From assembly GCA_947652605.1 (NCBI GenBank), contig OX393578.1, forward strand, positions 41,793,470 to 41,857,469: a stretch of 64,000 bases of DNA. Direction: 5' to 3'. This document shows positions 33,043-45,342 of the stretch, one piece after another. The stretch comes from Elmis aenea (Eukaryota; Arthropoda; Insecta; Coleoptera; Elmidae). The notes under the pieces are model-generated. The model was given only the letters and a program-made list of their open reading frames with translations. It was not told the DNA's origin and ran no database searches. Numbering within the stretch: the first letter of the stretch is position 1; every line of letters starts with the position of its first letter. Both the position numbers and the translations under genes were made by a program.

Positions 33043-33061
33043 TATTTATATAAATTCAAAA

Positions 33062-33470
33062 TAATTAAATGTACTAGAAAAGTTTTTTATATTAGTTTAC
33101 ACTTGACCCTTAACGAGTACAATTAAATATCTATGATGTTCAAATAATCTTCTCATTACCTTCCTTGCTAATAGTATTTTACTGTTAGGGAGTCATCATT
33201 AGACTATAGTATAGAAATGGTATAGTATATGGAAATTTATAGATGCTATCAAAAGACAACAAAGCCTTAACGAATTGAAAATAGAACAATTTTTGTCTGG
33301 CGTTGAACCTCCAATGGGTAGCTGTAAAAATCATGATTTTGCGGGTAGAATGCTGCGCATACTGCAAACTTTAGAGTACAACGTAGATGTTACAGGATAT
33401 CTTCGCAGTCTTGCTCACAACATTGATTAGTGTAAGCAAATGTAAACAACTTTTCTAGTACATTTAATTA
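33062..33470 (+). mobile_element. MULE-derived short element
   Basis: Inverted ends TAATTAAATGTACTAGAAAA with GTT, and the complement at 33441-33470. Interior codes for a transposase tail (next entry). No matching 8-9 bp flanks found. 409 bp. Confidence 0.6.
33236..33430 (+). pseudogene. MULE transposase C-terminal fragment
   Basis: Open frame of 64 codons without a start: FIDAIKRQQSLNELKIEQFL, SGVEPPMGSC, then DFAGRMLRILQTLEYN and YLRSLAHNID before the stop. The pattern W/F-x-F-I-x-x-L-x-x-x-Q-x-L-x-E-x-K-I and the ending Y-L-R-x-I/L-A-H-N match the C-terminus of arthropod Mutator-like transposases as I recall them. The catalytic domain is absent. A family search would settle it. Confidence 0.55.
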
Positions 33471-33763
33471 CATATTTTGTATTTCTAAAAATTTAATATT
33501 TTTTTTAAAGTATCTTATTTCATTATTCCGAGCATTTTTTTTTCAAGATATTGTTATTCGAGCATATAGGCCTGCCTAGGCTTTCGAGGAATTTTCCATT
33601 CAAGAAACACTTTTTCGAGCAATTTTTACCAAACCATTTTTAATGTATAAAACGGGGTTATTAGACTGATAATTGCGATACCAACAAACAATATATTTTA
33701 TAATATGATAATATTCATTACAACAAAATTTACATATTTTTAAATTAATCCATCGCTTATTAA

Positions 33764-35281
33764 TTAGTAATGTGTGGCATATGGACGAATCTGGGGACGA
33801 GCAAAACCTTGATGACCTTGACCGTGACCATGACCATGCCCATGTTCTTCACGATGACCACCGAAGCCCCCAATCAGGAAACCACCGCCGCCTCCACTTT
33901 GTTGATGATGTCCATAACCTCGTTGATATTCAGCCATGGCTAAGGCAACTACCATTGCGATGAAAAACAATATAACCTGCAATAAAGGATTATACAAGTC
34001 AATTTTTAAACTTGTAATAATCATAAGAAATTTCAAGAAATAAATTTACTATGTTTAATTAAAAACTTCGTGTTAACTACTATTTAGTTTCTATTTGCCC
34101 TAAAATAAAGTTTCGTGATGTTTCGTTCCAAATTTTTAAATATTATTTTCACGGTAAAAAATACTATAAAGTTGTGAAACTATGTGTAAGTTAAAACTTA
34201 AAACTTAAAACATTGCACAAAATAAGAATAAAATTACTGTGGTAATTGATTTTCAATCAAACAAAAATTACTCAATACGTGAATCATTAAAATCAACCAT
34301 ACCGGGTGTAAATAAAGTGTGGTACACCCTATTTTTTTCTTTAGTTTTGATTTTAGATAAATGAAATTTTAGACATATGATATGTGAAAAAAAACGGGCT
34401 TTTTGAGCACATGCACACATTTGTTTCACTTCCGGTTTCGCCGTTATCTAATTATGTAAAAATGATTACCACAATTTTAAGCTTTTTAATTAAATGACTA
34501 TCGTAGTAAACATAAAACAACAATCATTTGTTGTTGTAGTTATGCACAGTGTAATGCGATTAAAAGGATCTCTTAATAAATCTTCACAATAATTTGAAGT
34601 CTTTGAAGCAGACTCTTAATAAAAATACAAGTTATCTGTAGGTATCGATGGATTCGTTAGAAGATGCTCCATTAAAATAACCGCTTGTACCACCAAAGTT
34701 CCATAAAAAAATTAGTTTTTGTCAAAAAACCGATTCCGCAAGCTTCAAAGCCGATTATAGTAACCTAAATGTCATTTAAAATTTACAAAAACGTTTTTTG
34801 CACAATTGTTGACATAATAGAAATCAATTTCCGGCGAAACCGGAAGTGAAACAAATGTGTGCATGTGCCCAAAAACCCGGTTTTTTATACATCATATGTC
34901 TAAAATTTCATTTATCTAAAATCAAAACTAAAGAAAAAAAAGCGGGTGTACGACACATCATTTACACCCGGTATGTATATAAAAAAATTTTGAAAATTAT
35001 CCAAGTCGTGGGATCAAAAACGCTTATTTTTTTATCATAAACTAATTAATAATGATTGTTTCATTTAAAAACCATCGTTTGTACAAAAAAAATTGCCGAT
35101 CCAAGGATATAAGACTTTACCTTTTAAATTGCAAAAATCTTATTTTAAGTACCTAGCAAAATCAGTTTAAAATTTTAAAAAGGTTTTCTTTAAACGTTTA
35201 CTTCATTTGATTAGTTGTTTTAAGCAAAGATTAACGTTTGTTTTATAATATTATTAATTTTCTTACCAAACCGCGAGCCAT
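33764..35281 (-). CDS. Small secreted Gly/His-rich peptide, 2 exons
   Basis: Exon 1 is 35281-35267 (MARGL, donor GTAAGA). Exon 2 is 33976-33764 (acceptor TTATTGCAG, stop TAA). Phase-0 intron, 75 residues. The signal peptide is residues 1-20 (core VILFFIAMVVALAMA). The mature part starts EYQRGYGHHQQSGGGGGFL, passes through GGFGGHREEHGHGHGHGQG and ends RPQIRPYATHY. His-Gly repeats and lack of Cys recall the beetle antifungal peptides tenecin-3 and holotricin-3 in composition only; His-rich peptides may also bind metal. The micro-exon, signal core and promoter are shared with the genes at 30.6 and 44.2 kb. Its intron holds a foldback (34300-34973). Confidence 0.75.
34300..34973. mobile_element. 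Long foldback element, TACCGGGTGTAAAT family
   Basis: Starts TACCGGGTGTAAAT and ends ATTTACACCCGGTA. Arms of about 160 bp mirror each other, including TTAGTTTTGATTTTAGATAA and GTTTCACTTCCGGTTTCGCC. The loop is not coding. TA tips. It lies in the intron of the Gly/His-rich peptide gene; a decayed half copy lies at 35744-35890. Confidence 0.87.
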
Positions 35282-35327
35282 TTTTAATTAATAATTGCTT
35301 GATATTCTTTTGTGACACTATCACGTT

Positions 35328-35365
35328 CAACTAACACATCACCAAAATTTCTTTAGGTATTTATA
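35328..35365 (-). promoter_or_regulatory. Core promoter: TATAAATA and TTAGTTG initiator
   Basis: TATAAATA at 35365-35358 and TTAGTTG at 35334-35328 on the minus strand, about 32 bases apart. The predicted leader is about 50 bases. Confidence 0.65.
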
Positions 35366-37424
35366 GCTATAAAGTAGTCGAAAAAAATATTTGTACACCA
35401 CATAGTTTTGATTTTAAATAATTGGAAATTACCACTAAAGTTTGTTTAATTACCTAATAGTAAATACTGATGTTTAAATAAAGATTCAACAAATTGGTAA
35501 TGAATTACATAATACTAACGAACATAAAAAAAACTAATTTTACAAACACGTGAATTAGCTTCCTTATGTACGATTATAATTTTAAAAAATAACTTAGAAC
35601 ACACCAATAACTTATGGTTCCAATAGAAGCAGGATTTACTAATTAGTTCAAATTATTCTATTCATGCACTTTTTAGTGACATTATAATATCTGAGACTAT
35701 TATAAAAAAACGAATCGAGCAGATAAGCGATACTTTAAACAAAATCGGGGGCACCCCCTTTTATGCTCTTAGTTTTGAAATATAAAGAATCCAATTTTAT
35801 ACATGATATATTTGCACCCCACTCGCTTGTCTGCACATATGCACACTTTTGCATCAAATCCTGTTTTACTGAAAGTGTCTGTAACTTTGATTTTAAATGA
35901 AACGCCTTCTATATTTTCACATTTTTGGGTGGAGACATTATTTTTTAAGACAATTACTGCATTGTTTTAAAAACTTTTTAAGATCACAGATAATTTCTTT
36001 TTGAATTCAAATTGCTTGAAAGCTTTTTACTAAGGTGAAGCAATTATTTATTTGACTTGAATTATCGTTGCACGTTTGAAGTAAACTAAAAACCAAGTTC
36101 AAATTAGTAAAGTGCTTTCAAGAGACTTGAATTCAAGTAACTTTTGATAATGTGAATGACGCTTTGGATTAGAATTGCTTTTTAGTAATAAAGCCAATTA
36201 GCAAAATTGATCTCAATTATATAAGCAATTAAATTTAATCGCAAATGGAAAAATTGTAAGTATCTCAAAAACAGCGTAATAACAATAATGGTTTCCATGA
36301 CATTTTCTTGATTTTTCCACAAAGATAATGTCATTAATTATTACAATTACTGTTACCATTTCTTTTCTTATTAGGTATTACTGATTTTATATCAAATATT
36401 ACATCCTTGATTCTTTAACTGTTTATATTATTATTAATACATTCATTTAACATTTGTTTTTTATTACATCTATTATCTATGTATAATAACATTATCTTAA
36501 ACCATGTCTGTTATTTTTTATTCTTATATCTATTTGTCGTTTTCTTTTAATATTGATGGCCATGTCTGTGTTTACAATGGCTTACTCGTTCTTCATTCTT
36601 TTTTTCATCATTGTTCTGCCTTTAAGTAATACACTCTAAAAAGTTCATAGTAATCGCCTTAACATTTTTGTTTTAGATTAATAAAATTTTAGTGTGTATT
36701 TTTCTATAAAATATTAGTAGACGGGTGGTAACAATTTCGTCGTTTAAATTTAAAAATCTTTTTATTATGCATTATAGTAATTATTAATTAGTTCTTTCAT
36801 CAAAACTCAAAATATTTTTTATCTCTTGAAATTGGGCACGATTTAACGAAGCATGCTCGAAGTAGTATTAGTAATAATTCCCTATAATTACATAAAAAAA
36901 AAGACATTAAAGAAATTATGATAAAATACAACGTTATAATTGTACCCAAATTAAATAAATTATCATTAATCAAAAAATTAATAATATGTTGAGTATTCAC
37001 TTTGTTTTTTTCAATAAAAAAAGGTTTATGTAATTAACTATTTATTAATCTACAAAAACAATGTTTCTAAATAAGAACTCTGTGGTCCTGTAACCGCTCT
37101 TTGTTCTTTAGTGTTTCTTATAAAATATTTAAATTGCAAGTCCCTTATAATTTAACAAAAATTAACGCAAAAATATTTTATGCAAAAAGTACCTATTCAT
37201 TCCTTCAATAAAAGAAGTGACTAAAAATACTCAAATTTCCATTCCTGCATTTAAAAAAAATTAATAAGCTTTTTAAAAAACGGGGTTTTACCAAAAATAA
37301 GTGTGAAAATATACCAACATGTTTAAAAACTGGCGACCACCGAAGTATAATTGTACAATGCACCAAATGTTTCCTCTAAATATGAAGAAGTTATAGGGCT
37401 GTAAAGTATACTTACTGGGAAAGT
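35366..37424. other. Intergenic; one half-foldback at 35744-35890
   Basis: TCGGGGGCACCCCCTTTTAT then CTTAGTTTTGAAATATAAAG and CATATGCACAC follow the order of the left arm of the 34300 foldback (CACCCTA..., TTAGTTTTGATTTTAGATAA, ACATGCACAC), with about two thirds identity by eye. Otherwise AT-rich with no supported gene; the 36800-37000 frame shows no motif. Confidence 0.45.
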
Positions 37425-38760
37425 TTATGTGGTGCAACTTGTTACGTTACTATTGTCCGATTGGGAGTTAGGTCCCATGAGTAGTAGTTTCGGCTTATTT
37501 TAGTAGCTCCAGTGTCTAGTATATTTTCACGCATGTCAATTGGTATTGTCTACCGTTCACGCACTTCCGGTTATTGTCTGGTTTGGTGATACACCTGTGA
37601 TTTGTGCAGGGTGAATATCCAGGGAAATATTGTAAATTTTGGTGGATCTCGACTTTTGTAGTCACGCGTACGGCGAATTTGGTCCAGCCAAATAAAACCG
37701 TTGGATTATTTAGCGGCACATAAAACAGGTAAATCTTTTCTTCAAGCCACGTGAAAATTGGAGGTTATCTTACATTTCGTTTCTTTTTAGGTGTTTACGT
37801 TTCGTACTTAAATTGGCTGATATTTCGTTTGTGTAACGTTTGGATGTACGTTTTGCTTTGAGCTTGAGGTTAAGCTCGGTCCTTTTCTCCAAGTTTCGTT
37901 TAACGTTGTGATCTGACGTTTGATGCTCCGTTGAAGATTGGTTCCGTGGATGTTTATCTGTTAGTTTGGACTACGGACAGCAGTTCCGGCCCTCTTCTCT
38001 TTCATCGTGCCTTCGGCGGCTCATCGAAAGCTAAGCTTACATATTTAAGCCCCGACTAGCTACGTTCTTAATATTTTTATTATCTTACGTTAACTATTGT
38101 AGAGCCCTCAGCTCGTACTATAGTTAGTTCACTGTTTTGCTTTGGCGTTATGTATTAACGTTTAGTTCATTACGTTGTATTTTTGCTAGTGTCATTTATT
38201 AACATTTAAATCAATTCTTATATTGTTGTTAACAGGACCTTACGTCCATGATACATCCTACGTTCTCAACAACCTTTGAGTGGCTTTGGTGTCACTAAAT
38301 TCTTATTTGAAAGCTACGGTTAATAAGTTAGAGACCGTTTTCGGTTTGCAAGGTATTTTTTATTTACGTTACCGCTTGGCGATTTTACTGCCACAGTTTT
38401 GATAGGTTGGAGAGCTCTTCCACTTTATTGACGTTGTGTTATCAGTCTTACATACAGGTATATATATATGTTGGTGTTTTTATATAGGTACTTGCAAACC
38501 CCGGAACAGGACCGATCTTATTTCGTCGTACATATTTTATTTAGGTTTAATTATAACGAAGGGTTTCTTCGTAGTGGCCTTCTAAGTCTGTTGAGGCGAG
38601 GACCATTTTATTGTCAAGTGCGTTCTATATTTTGTTTGTTATTTTCATTTTTGTGTTTGGTGTTATTAAAGGCATATATCGTTCAAGCCTACGAGTTCTT
38701 TTATTTCTTTCCTTAGGTTTTTTCGCTATTTTACCTTACAGAATAAATAGTGTGGCGCCC
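37425..38760 (+). repeat. Possible solo LTR or LTR-retroelement fragment
   Basis: A 1.3-kb block of clearly higher GC than its flanks. CATATTTAAGCCCC near 38039 could be a TATA region and GAATAAATAG near 38741 a polyA signal. TGGCGCCC at 38753-38760 equals the core of a tRNA-Lys-type primer binding site. No gag/pol text follows, and the 5' limit and a second copy are not visible. A host 5' UTR or non-coding exon is an alternative. Confidence 0.3.
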
Positions 38761-38899
38761 TTTTGATATCTACAAGTTTAGTTCTAATCTGGACCTACCC
38801 CTTCTCGTCTGACTTAGCCGCGAGTCCGAATCACCCGTTCTTGTTGTACGAGTATAGGCTTTCTTTATTAAGTGGCCGATATTCGTGTAACAAACTATT

Positions 38900-40494
38900 C
38901 ATAAAGTTCTTGTTTAATTGTTTCTTAATTTTTCTAAACAAATATGGATGTGTTTAATGATATGTTTGTCATTATGTATAATAGTTTTCTTTTATGACTT
39001 ATATTAAACATTTTATAATTTATGTCTACATTAATTTCTATAGTGAGTAGTGGGTAATGTCGTTTATACTACTATTAAATTATTAACTTGTTCGAATTAA
39101 AAAACATTTTAAAAATTGGTTTGGAGGTTGTTAATTTCCATTTAATCATGTAGATCGTTGCTAACTACCATATTTACTTATTCACAAATATATGTGCTTG
39201 ATGAGTAGATATTTGTGGTAAAATGATCTAATATTTGCAATGGTGAAAAATCCTTGACATTAAGTAAGAAAACTACTTTTAAAAAGCTTTTATATTTTGC
39301 AGGTTGACAAATAAATAAAATTCCTATTTACTTTAAGCTGACGTACCTACCTCACACTCAATACGTCTTAGTATGTTTCTTACTCCTTACTTTACACAAT
39401 ATGATTTGCTATTTCCTTAACAAAGAATGTTTCTTAGATAAAATACCTGGAATAATTAAATAAAAACATTTGCTTGGAGATACATGGCGTTCACAATGTC
39501 CTAGTAAAAAATTTAAAACTCACGCAACTTATAATTTCCAGAAAATAAAGTATAACTTTAAAATAATAATACAATTGATAGCGGGTGTTGGATCTAAAAT
39601 ACACTGGGAATATAAAGGCGTTTTTAGTGTTTCTGGGTTTCTTTCACAAAAAGAATGATTATAAGTAGCAAAATATTTTTTAAAAACACTCGATTACTGT
39701 AAGCTTCAGGTATTTTTTATATTGATGAGACATATATGCCCTACAAAAAATTTAATAATATGCAACTGATATTATACTGTGATATAAACTTTAATACTAT
39801 TTATTGTGATATTGTGAATACAAAGAAACAAATTAATTAATTATACTTGATCTACCTAAGCTTATGGTAGACAACTTTGTATACGCAACTGTAAATTGTG
39901 ATGCAAACATTTTCAAATATAGAATTCTATGTTAGCTTGTAATTACATATTTTTATTGCAGCCTTGAATAAAAATGTAACACTTTATTTTACTTTTGTTA
40001 TTTCTGTTATTGGTTTTGTTAAGCAAAATGCTTGCTTTAATTTATCATGTATTTGTGTCGTTTTATAGAATTGTTTGTTTCGATATTTTATCTTAAGGAA
40101 CGCATGTTTATGAAAAACGTATTTATTATGTCCAGAACGGTTCCAATCGGAAATATGCTTATTATTTTGAAAATCGTACCATACACAGTAAGAAATCATC
40201 AGAATATATTGAGATAGAGCCTTGCTATTTATAATAAAATATTTAAAAGTTTGCATTTTTTTAAATTAGTAATACGATATTAGATTTTCTATATATTTAA
40301 GTATTTTTGAATGGGCTGTGATTTTTTTTATGCAAAAAGCATTAAAAAGTAATTAAGAGTTATCTGTCATCCGTTAACACAGTGGACATGTGGTAGACAA
40401 ATTCAACAGATAAATAAACTATGAACTTTCTGTTCGTATTGTAAAATTAAGTGTTTTTAAAAATATTTTAGGTTTAGGTAATCCATGTTTTTGG
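38900..40494. other. Intergenic; one unassigned minus-strand frame
   Basis: The minus-strand frame 40256-39984 (90 codons) is followed by AATAAA near 39957. It is basic and aromatic with YILMISYCVWYDF near residues 18-30, but has no known domain, no clear signal peptide and no clear splice sites. I do not call it a gene. The rest is AT-rich. Confidence 0.3.
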
Positions 40495-41000
40495 TGGTCC
40501 ACATAGAAGGGCCACTATTGGGATCCCGTCAACGGTAAGGTTTAAAAACAAGTTTAAATTAGACAAATTATTCCCCATTCTGAGATCTATACAGTGATGC
40601 TTTAATATTTTAAAAATTTCCATGGCACGCTAAATAATAAATAAAAATCAAAATGTTTTTTTTTTAATCGTTAATAACTTAGATATACTTGATGGTACAC
40701 ATCTATTTTTGGGGAAAAAGTTGTAGATTTTTACACACTGTAAAATAAAAACATTCATTTGTTACAATATTGTTTAAATTCATGGCACTCTATGGCTTCA
40801 TAGAGGAACTTTTTGATGAATTTTATTTGTTTTGAACCTAAATATTAAAATAAATACATTAAACCTTATATTATTGAGAAGAGGGAAAAAAGCTTTTTGA
40901 TGAGGTCATAGCCAACTATGGTTTCCATAATTAAAAAAATGAAAGTTTGTAATTTGTCTAAGAATTTAAACAATATAAAAACAAATTAAGGTTTTCATTT
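40495..41000. repeat. Single-ended foldback-family copy
   Basis: Shares GGGATCCCGTCAACGGTAAG, GATGCTTTAAT and CACGCTAAATAATAAA with 10846-11010. It also shares GTCATAGCCAACTATGG with the 50992 foldback (TAGCCAACTATGATAGC). No mirrored partner arm was found. Confidence 0.45.
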
Positions 41001-41446
41001 TACAGTGCGTAAGCAATACTGCTGAAATGTATCCGGCGAAAAACTAAAATCGACGTGTTTTCGCAGGTTTTATCGATATACTGTATTCCCAAGTTACAGA
41101 ATTTATTCCAGTTAAAGTTTGCAACTTGTATCATTGAATGTATAATTTGTTCATAATATGCTAAAATTTCAGCATATCACGCTATCATTAACTTGTATCG
41201 GTAATTCTTAACATAATAACATTAGATAAACATATTTATATCAGACATTTATTTAATCTTTTGGCAAATTATGCTGATCGTCGATAACAAGGATCATTTA
41301 CATGCAAATTGTTTTGTATTTACTAATTTAATTACCAATGCAGTTTGTATACATACTTGATATTAAGCTTAAAATAAATTGATAAATTTGTTTTGCCTTT
41401 AATATTTTGACCATGGCCGTGGCAGCATTGCGGTCATGGCTGCGAT

Positions 41447-41803
41447 CAGTGGTGAGCTATAAAATTTTTAACAAAGGGCTCGCTCATAGTTTAATAAAAA
41501 CAAAAAAATAATGTTAATTATATGTTGGAAAAAAAATGGCATTTTAAATTCAAACGTGAATAATCGAGTGATTGTACATAATTCAAAAAAATCTATTATG
41601 CGACGGGTTTATTCTAAATTTAATCGTCATTGCTTGATAGGCATGACTTCGTCGCTTTACAAATGTATGTAATGAAAATGTTTTTAAGATATATTTTTTC
41701 TTGAGAAAATGGTTAACAAGAAGAACAAGGGGCTCGCAAATTAAGGAATAATTTAACAAAGGGCTCGCGCGAGCCCCCGCGAGCCCCCTACAGCTCACCA
41801 CTG
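41447..41803. mobile_element. hAT-type MITE, perfect 8-bp target duplication
   Basis: Termini CAGTGGTGAGCTATA and TACAGCTCACCACTG. Both sides carry GCTGCGAT (41439-41446 and 41804-41811). Internal GGGCTCGC/GCGAGCCC repeats occur near both ends. 357 bp, no coding sequence. Confidence 0.9.
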
Positions 41804-41811
41804 GCTGCGAT

Positions 41812-43535
41812 GCATGGTGATTCTACATAAATAATCTTTGATGTTTATGATTAAAGTCTTCCGTATTGTGATGAACTGGTATGCTTAATTTTCCCCGATA
41901 GGTGTATTATCTTAAGTAGCCAGACATTTTCGGCTTTAAATGTTTTTCGTTATACTGTCTTAACTAAAACTGTTTGCTAGATATTTCTGCTCACAAATAA
42001 GTAAATACATTACTCTTTACGACGTTGTCTTCTATTATTAGCTTTAATCTCAAAGGGGTTTTGAAAACTGTTATACAATTTTGTCTTGTTTAGATGCTTT
42101 CATATTCACTTTCTCGTGGCCTTATCTATTTCGGATAATAATCTTTAAAGTTTATCTTTATTGTCAGCTATTGGACTACCATCAGCATATTGGCTATCTC
42201 AGCATAACATACTATATTTCAGTTTAATGAATTAATTTTATATTCTTTTACTTTTTTATTATATGTCTATAGTTTTATCGGTAGCAATGTTGAACAACAT
42301 TCACCCACTTTTATTAAATACACTGATTTTTCTAATATTATTTTTAATATTTTTTGTTGTAGGAAATCGGTACAACATTAAAATACTTACTTTCGATTGA
42401 GAAGATTAAATTCCATTGTTTGTTAAAAAATTATTTCAGTTAAAACGAATTTTACAGTGTTTTTTTTTGAAAACTTGATCTTAAAATTTGCTTGTTATCA
42501 TTAACCAGATAATCTTAAATTGTTTGCAGCTGAACAGAGCTTTTTCTTGAACACCCATATAAAAATTTGGCCGTCTTAACGCAACACCGTTGATTGAAAA
42601 TTAAAATATAAAACAATATGTTTAAGATTTTTTGTAGCCATAATCATTAGTTTTTTAGAAATTTATGGTTTTTTTTACGTATCAAAGTTTATAAATAACC
42701 CTAGAAAATATTAATATTTTACAACTTAGCAATATCAGTATAATATTTTATAAACTTATTTTATGCATAGTACAAAAGTACTTTTAAAATTATGCATAAT
42801 GTGTGTCTTGTGCCTGGTCCATTTTGCTTAACATGCCACATAGGTGTGCAATGTAATTATCTTCTTAAAAAAAAAGAAAACAGTAGGATCATGTCTTATA
42901 TCGCACTCGAATTATAGCGGTTTTATAGATAATTTGAAGGCATTTACACACAATTTAATAGTATTAAACCAAAAGACATTAAATAGATGCCAATAAAAAA
43001 CTTGTTTAAAATATTAAATTCCCTTTTTAATTTCAAACTGTATTTTTTATAATAATAAACTGTAAATTAAGAAAAAAATTCTCAAAATTGTTTAATCTAT
43101 TTTCTAAAAAATATTAAGTGTGTAAGAACACGTTAACCCCTTTGTATACCAAATTAGAAACCAAGTTTTTTGCTAATCGACCTTTAAAATAATTCAATCT
43201 ATACAGACCGACCAACATCAAACTTTAACTTTATATTAAACAGGGTTTTATGGTGTAACCTGTAACTAATAATGCATCTGGTTGCTTCTCGAAAAATGTG
43301 GTACAGGTGGTTTCAGGGAAAAACCACTTATCAATTATCTTAATTATGTATTTGTTTAATAAAATACCCCTGAATAGGGACTACTAATATTTAAGAACTT
43401 TTAATATTATTATTCTACGGGTAAATACGCAATATAATATAAGCATATTTTATTCATAGTTGCAAATAAATAAATAAATTAAACTTTAAAATTTAAAAAA
43501 AAAGAAGATATGTTTCATAATCTATTACAGCAGCT
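41812..43535. other. Intergenic AT-rich stretch
   Basis: No exon, element terminus or RNA gene recognised. Confidence 0.5.
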
Positions 43536-43660
43536 TTTATTTATACAGATATATAGCCAAAAAGAATATTGTAAAGGTACAGTGAAACAGATAAGATGAT
43601 TTGTACATTTATAATTTAGTGTAGTGTAGTGACGAACTAAGTCTAGAGTATTTTAGATTT

Positions 43661-44218
43661 TTAGTAATGGCCTCCATGTCCACCACCACCATGATGTCCA
43701 CCACCATGATGACCGCCACCACCATTACCATGATGACCACCGCCATGACCACCTCCATGTTCACTTCCGTGACCACCTCCGAAACCACCACCGAATCCGC
43801 CACCATGTTGACCACCACCACCGCCGAATCCGCCACCATGTTGACCACCACCTCCATGGTGTCCACCATCATGGCCACCGTCATGTCCACCGCCATGGCC
43901 ATAACCACCACCAGCGTGGTGATCAGCAAAGGCGGCAGCCACTAGGGCGAAAATTACAGCGACGATCTGCAAAAAAGTAACATTTTTAATAATGTCAAAA
44001 TAACTTTTAAATAAATAATACAAAATGTGAAAAAAAATTATTCGATTTATTATAAGAAGCTTTAAAATTTGTTGAAAAAAAAGAAAATTCATGTAGATTA
44101 TATCAATAAAATCAAAAAGAAAATCACGTTTTCAATGAATTTGTAAGTTATAGGTTATAGGTATATCGTAATACACTGTAAATTATTTTTAAGAAAAGCT
44201 ACTTACCAAAAAACGCAT
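43661..44218 (-). CDS. Small secreted Gly/His-rich protein, 2 exons
   Basis: Exon 1 is 44218-44207 (MRFL, donor GTAAGT). Exon 2 is 43966-43661 (acceptor TTTTGCAG, stop TAA). Phase-0 intron of 240 bp, 105 residues. The signal peptide is residues 1-18 (MRFLIVAVIFALVAAAFA). The mature chain is about 87 residues, almost only Gly and His with Asp, Gln and Phe: GGGHDGG, GGQHGGGFGGG and HHGGGHHGGGG units, ending GGHY. No Cys. Composition and repeat type are like the beetle antifungals tenecin-3 and holotricin-3 and Gly-rich cuticle proteins; homology cannot be proved by eye. AATAAA is at 43541-43536. The compact intron lacks transposons, unlike its likely paralogues at 30.6 and 35.3 kb. Confidence 0.8.
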
Positions 44219-44248
44219 GGCTAACTGATATTTAACTATCAATAACCA

Positions 44249-44285
44249 GACTAATAGTCGTTTCTGAGAGGGTTCTCCTTTTATA
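44249..44285 (-). promoter_or_regulatory. Core promoter: TATAAAAGG and TTAGTC initiator
   Basis: TATAAAAGG at 44285-44277 and TTAGTC at 44254-44249 on the minus strand, about 32 bases apart. The predicted leader is about 34 bases. The initiator hexamer is identical to that of the 30.6-kb gene. Confidence 0.7.
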
Positions 44286-45342
44286 CTCTCAGAGCAAGAC
44301 AAAACCGTAATCGTAAACAGTAACTTCAATTTCTTCATAGGGGATAACCTCAGACCTATGTGTCCAGAACTCTTTATTAAACGTGATTAGATAGGCAATA
44401 ACAGGATTTCGTTACCATCTCTTTCTGTCATACATAATAAAGGACTTTGCAACCTATGGAGAACGACAAAGTTTGAAAACAAACACGTATAATAGGTCAA
44501 ATATTATTTTGAAACAACAGATTGCAATACCCAGCACGTTTAATGACGTTATCAAACTGAGATTTACAAAACGCTTACTCCAATAAGATATAGTTAATAC
44601 GTATTGCACCCAATCAGTTGTGTTAAAAAAATTGAGTAAATTAGAGGTAAATAATTTTAATTTTCTCTGGCCTTCTCTTATTTTGTCCGACAATAACAAG
44701 TACCCTTAAAAATGTTGTAGAGTATAAATGACATCTATTTAATTTATTGTTGTTCAATATAGAAGAAAATTAATTTTGACAAACGTTTGTATAATTTTCA
44801 GATTAAATAATTTTGCCACTTTAATTTTCATTTATTGCAGTTGCAAAGTAATTTACAATTTTGAAATTATCCTTTATATCCATTACTGTAATAGTTTCAT
44901 TTTATTTTTCTAAAAATTTTAGACATTTTAGGATCTATGTATAATTTTCTTTATAATTTGTGTTAAGTAATGTGGTTGTTGTATATGTCAAGCCAAGTAA
45001 AATATTGAAGATCTTTAAAATTTAAACAAAATGCGATAAAACGATTGTCCTTGATCACACAAACCTGTCCCAAATATATGCTTTGCAAGTTTTGGTCTTT
45101 TTATCATAATATATTTGAAAATTAATATTCTCGAAAACAATTAGATATGCTTAAATTAATTATTAGGACTGGCCACCAAATAAGTTTTGCCATAGTTTTT
45201 GTGTGTGTGTATGTGTTTTGGTATTAAGTGTATGAAAAGTTTAAAAGTGGCGCTTCAGGCAGAGCGACTAACCCCATTATTGTAAACGACGTAGATGACG
45301 TTTGTCAGCTTGAAATAAATGACGTTTCTTTCGTGTGTTTAC
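44286..45342. other. Intergenic upstream of the Gly/His-rich gene
   Basis: No gene seen. A short TG-rich microsatellite (GTGTGTGTGTATGTGTT) lies near 45200. Confidence 0.45.

Noticed and set aside
33185..33367. 60-codon minus-strand frame
   Set aside because: Antisense to the MULE-like C-terminal fragment.
33772..33963. Plus-strand frame of 63 codons over the 33.8-kb peptide gene
   Set aside because: Shadow of the Gly/His-rich exon.
38468..38957. Plus-strand frames of 82 and 64 codons
   Set aside because: No signal, domain or splice context; they lie in the LTR-like block.
43609..43945. Met/Val-rich and Met/Thr-rich frames over the Gly/His-rich gene
   Set aside because: Frame shadows of GGT/CAT codon repeats.
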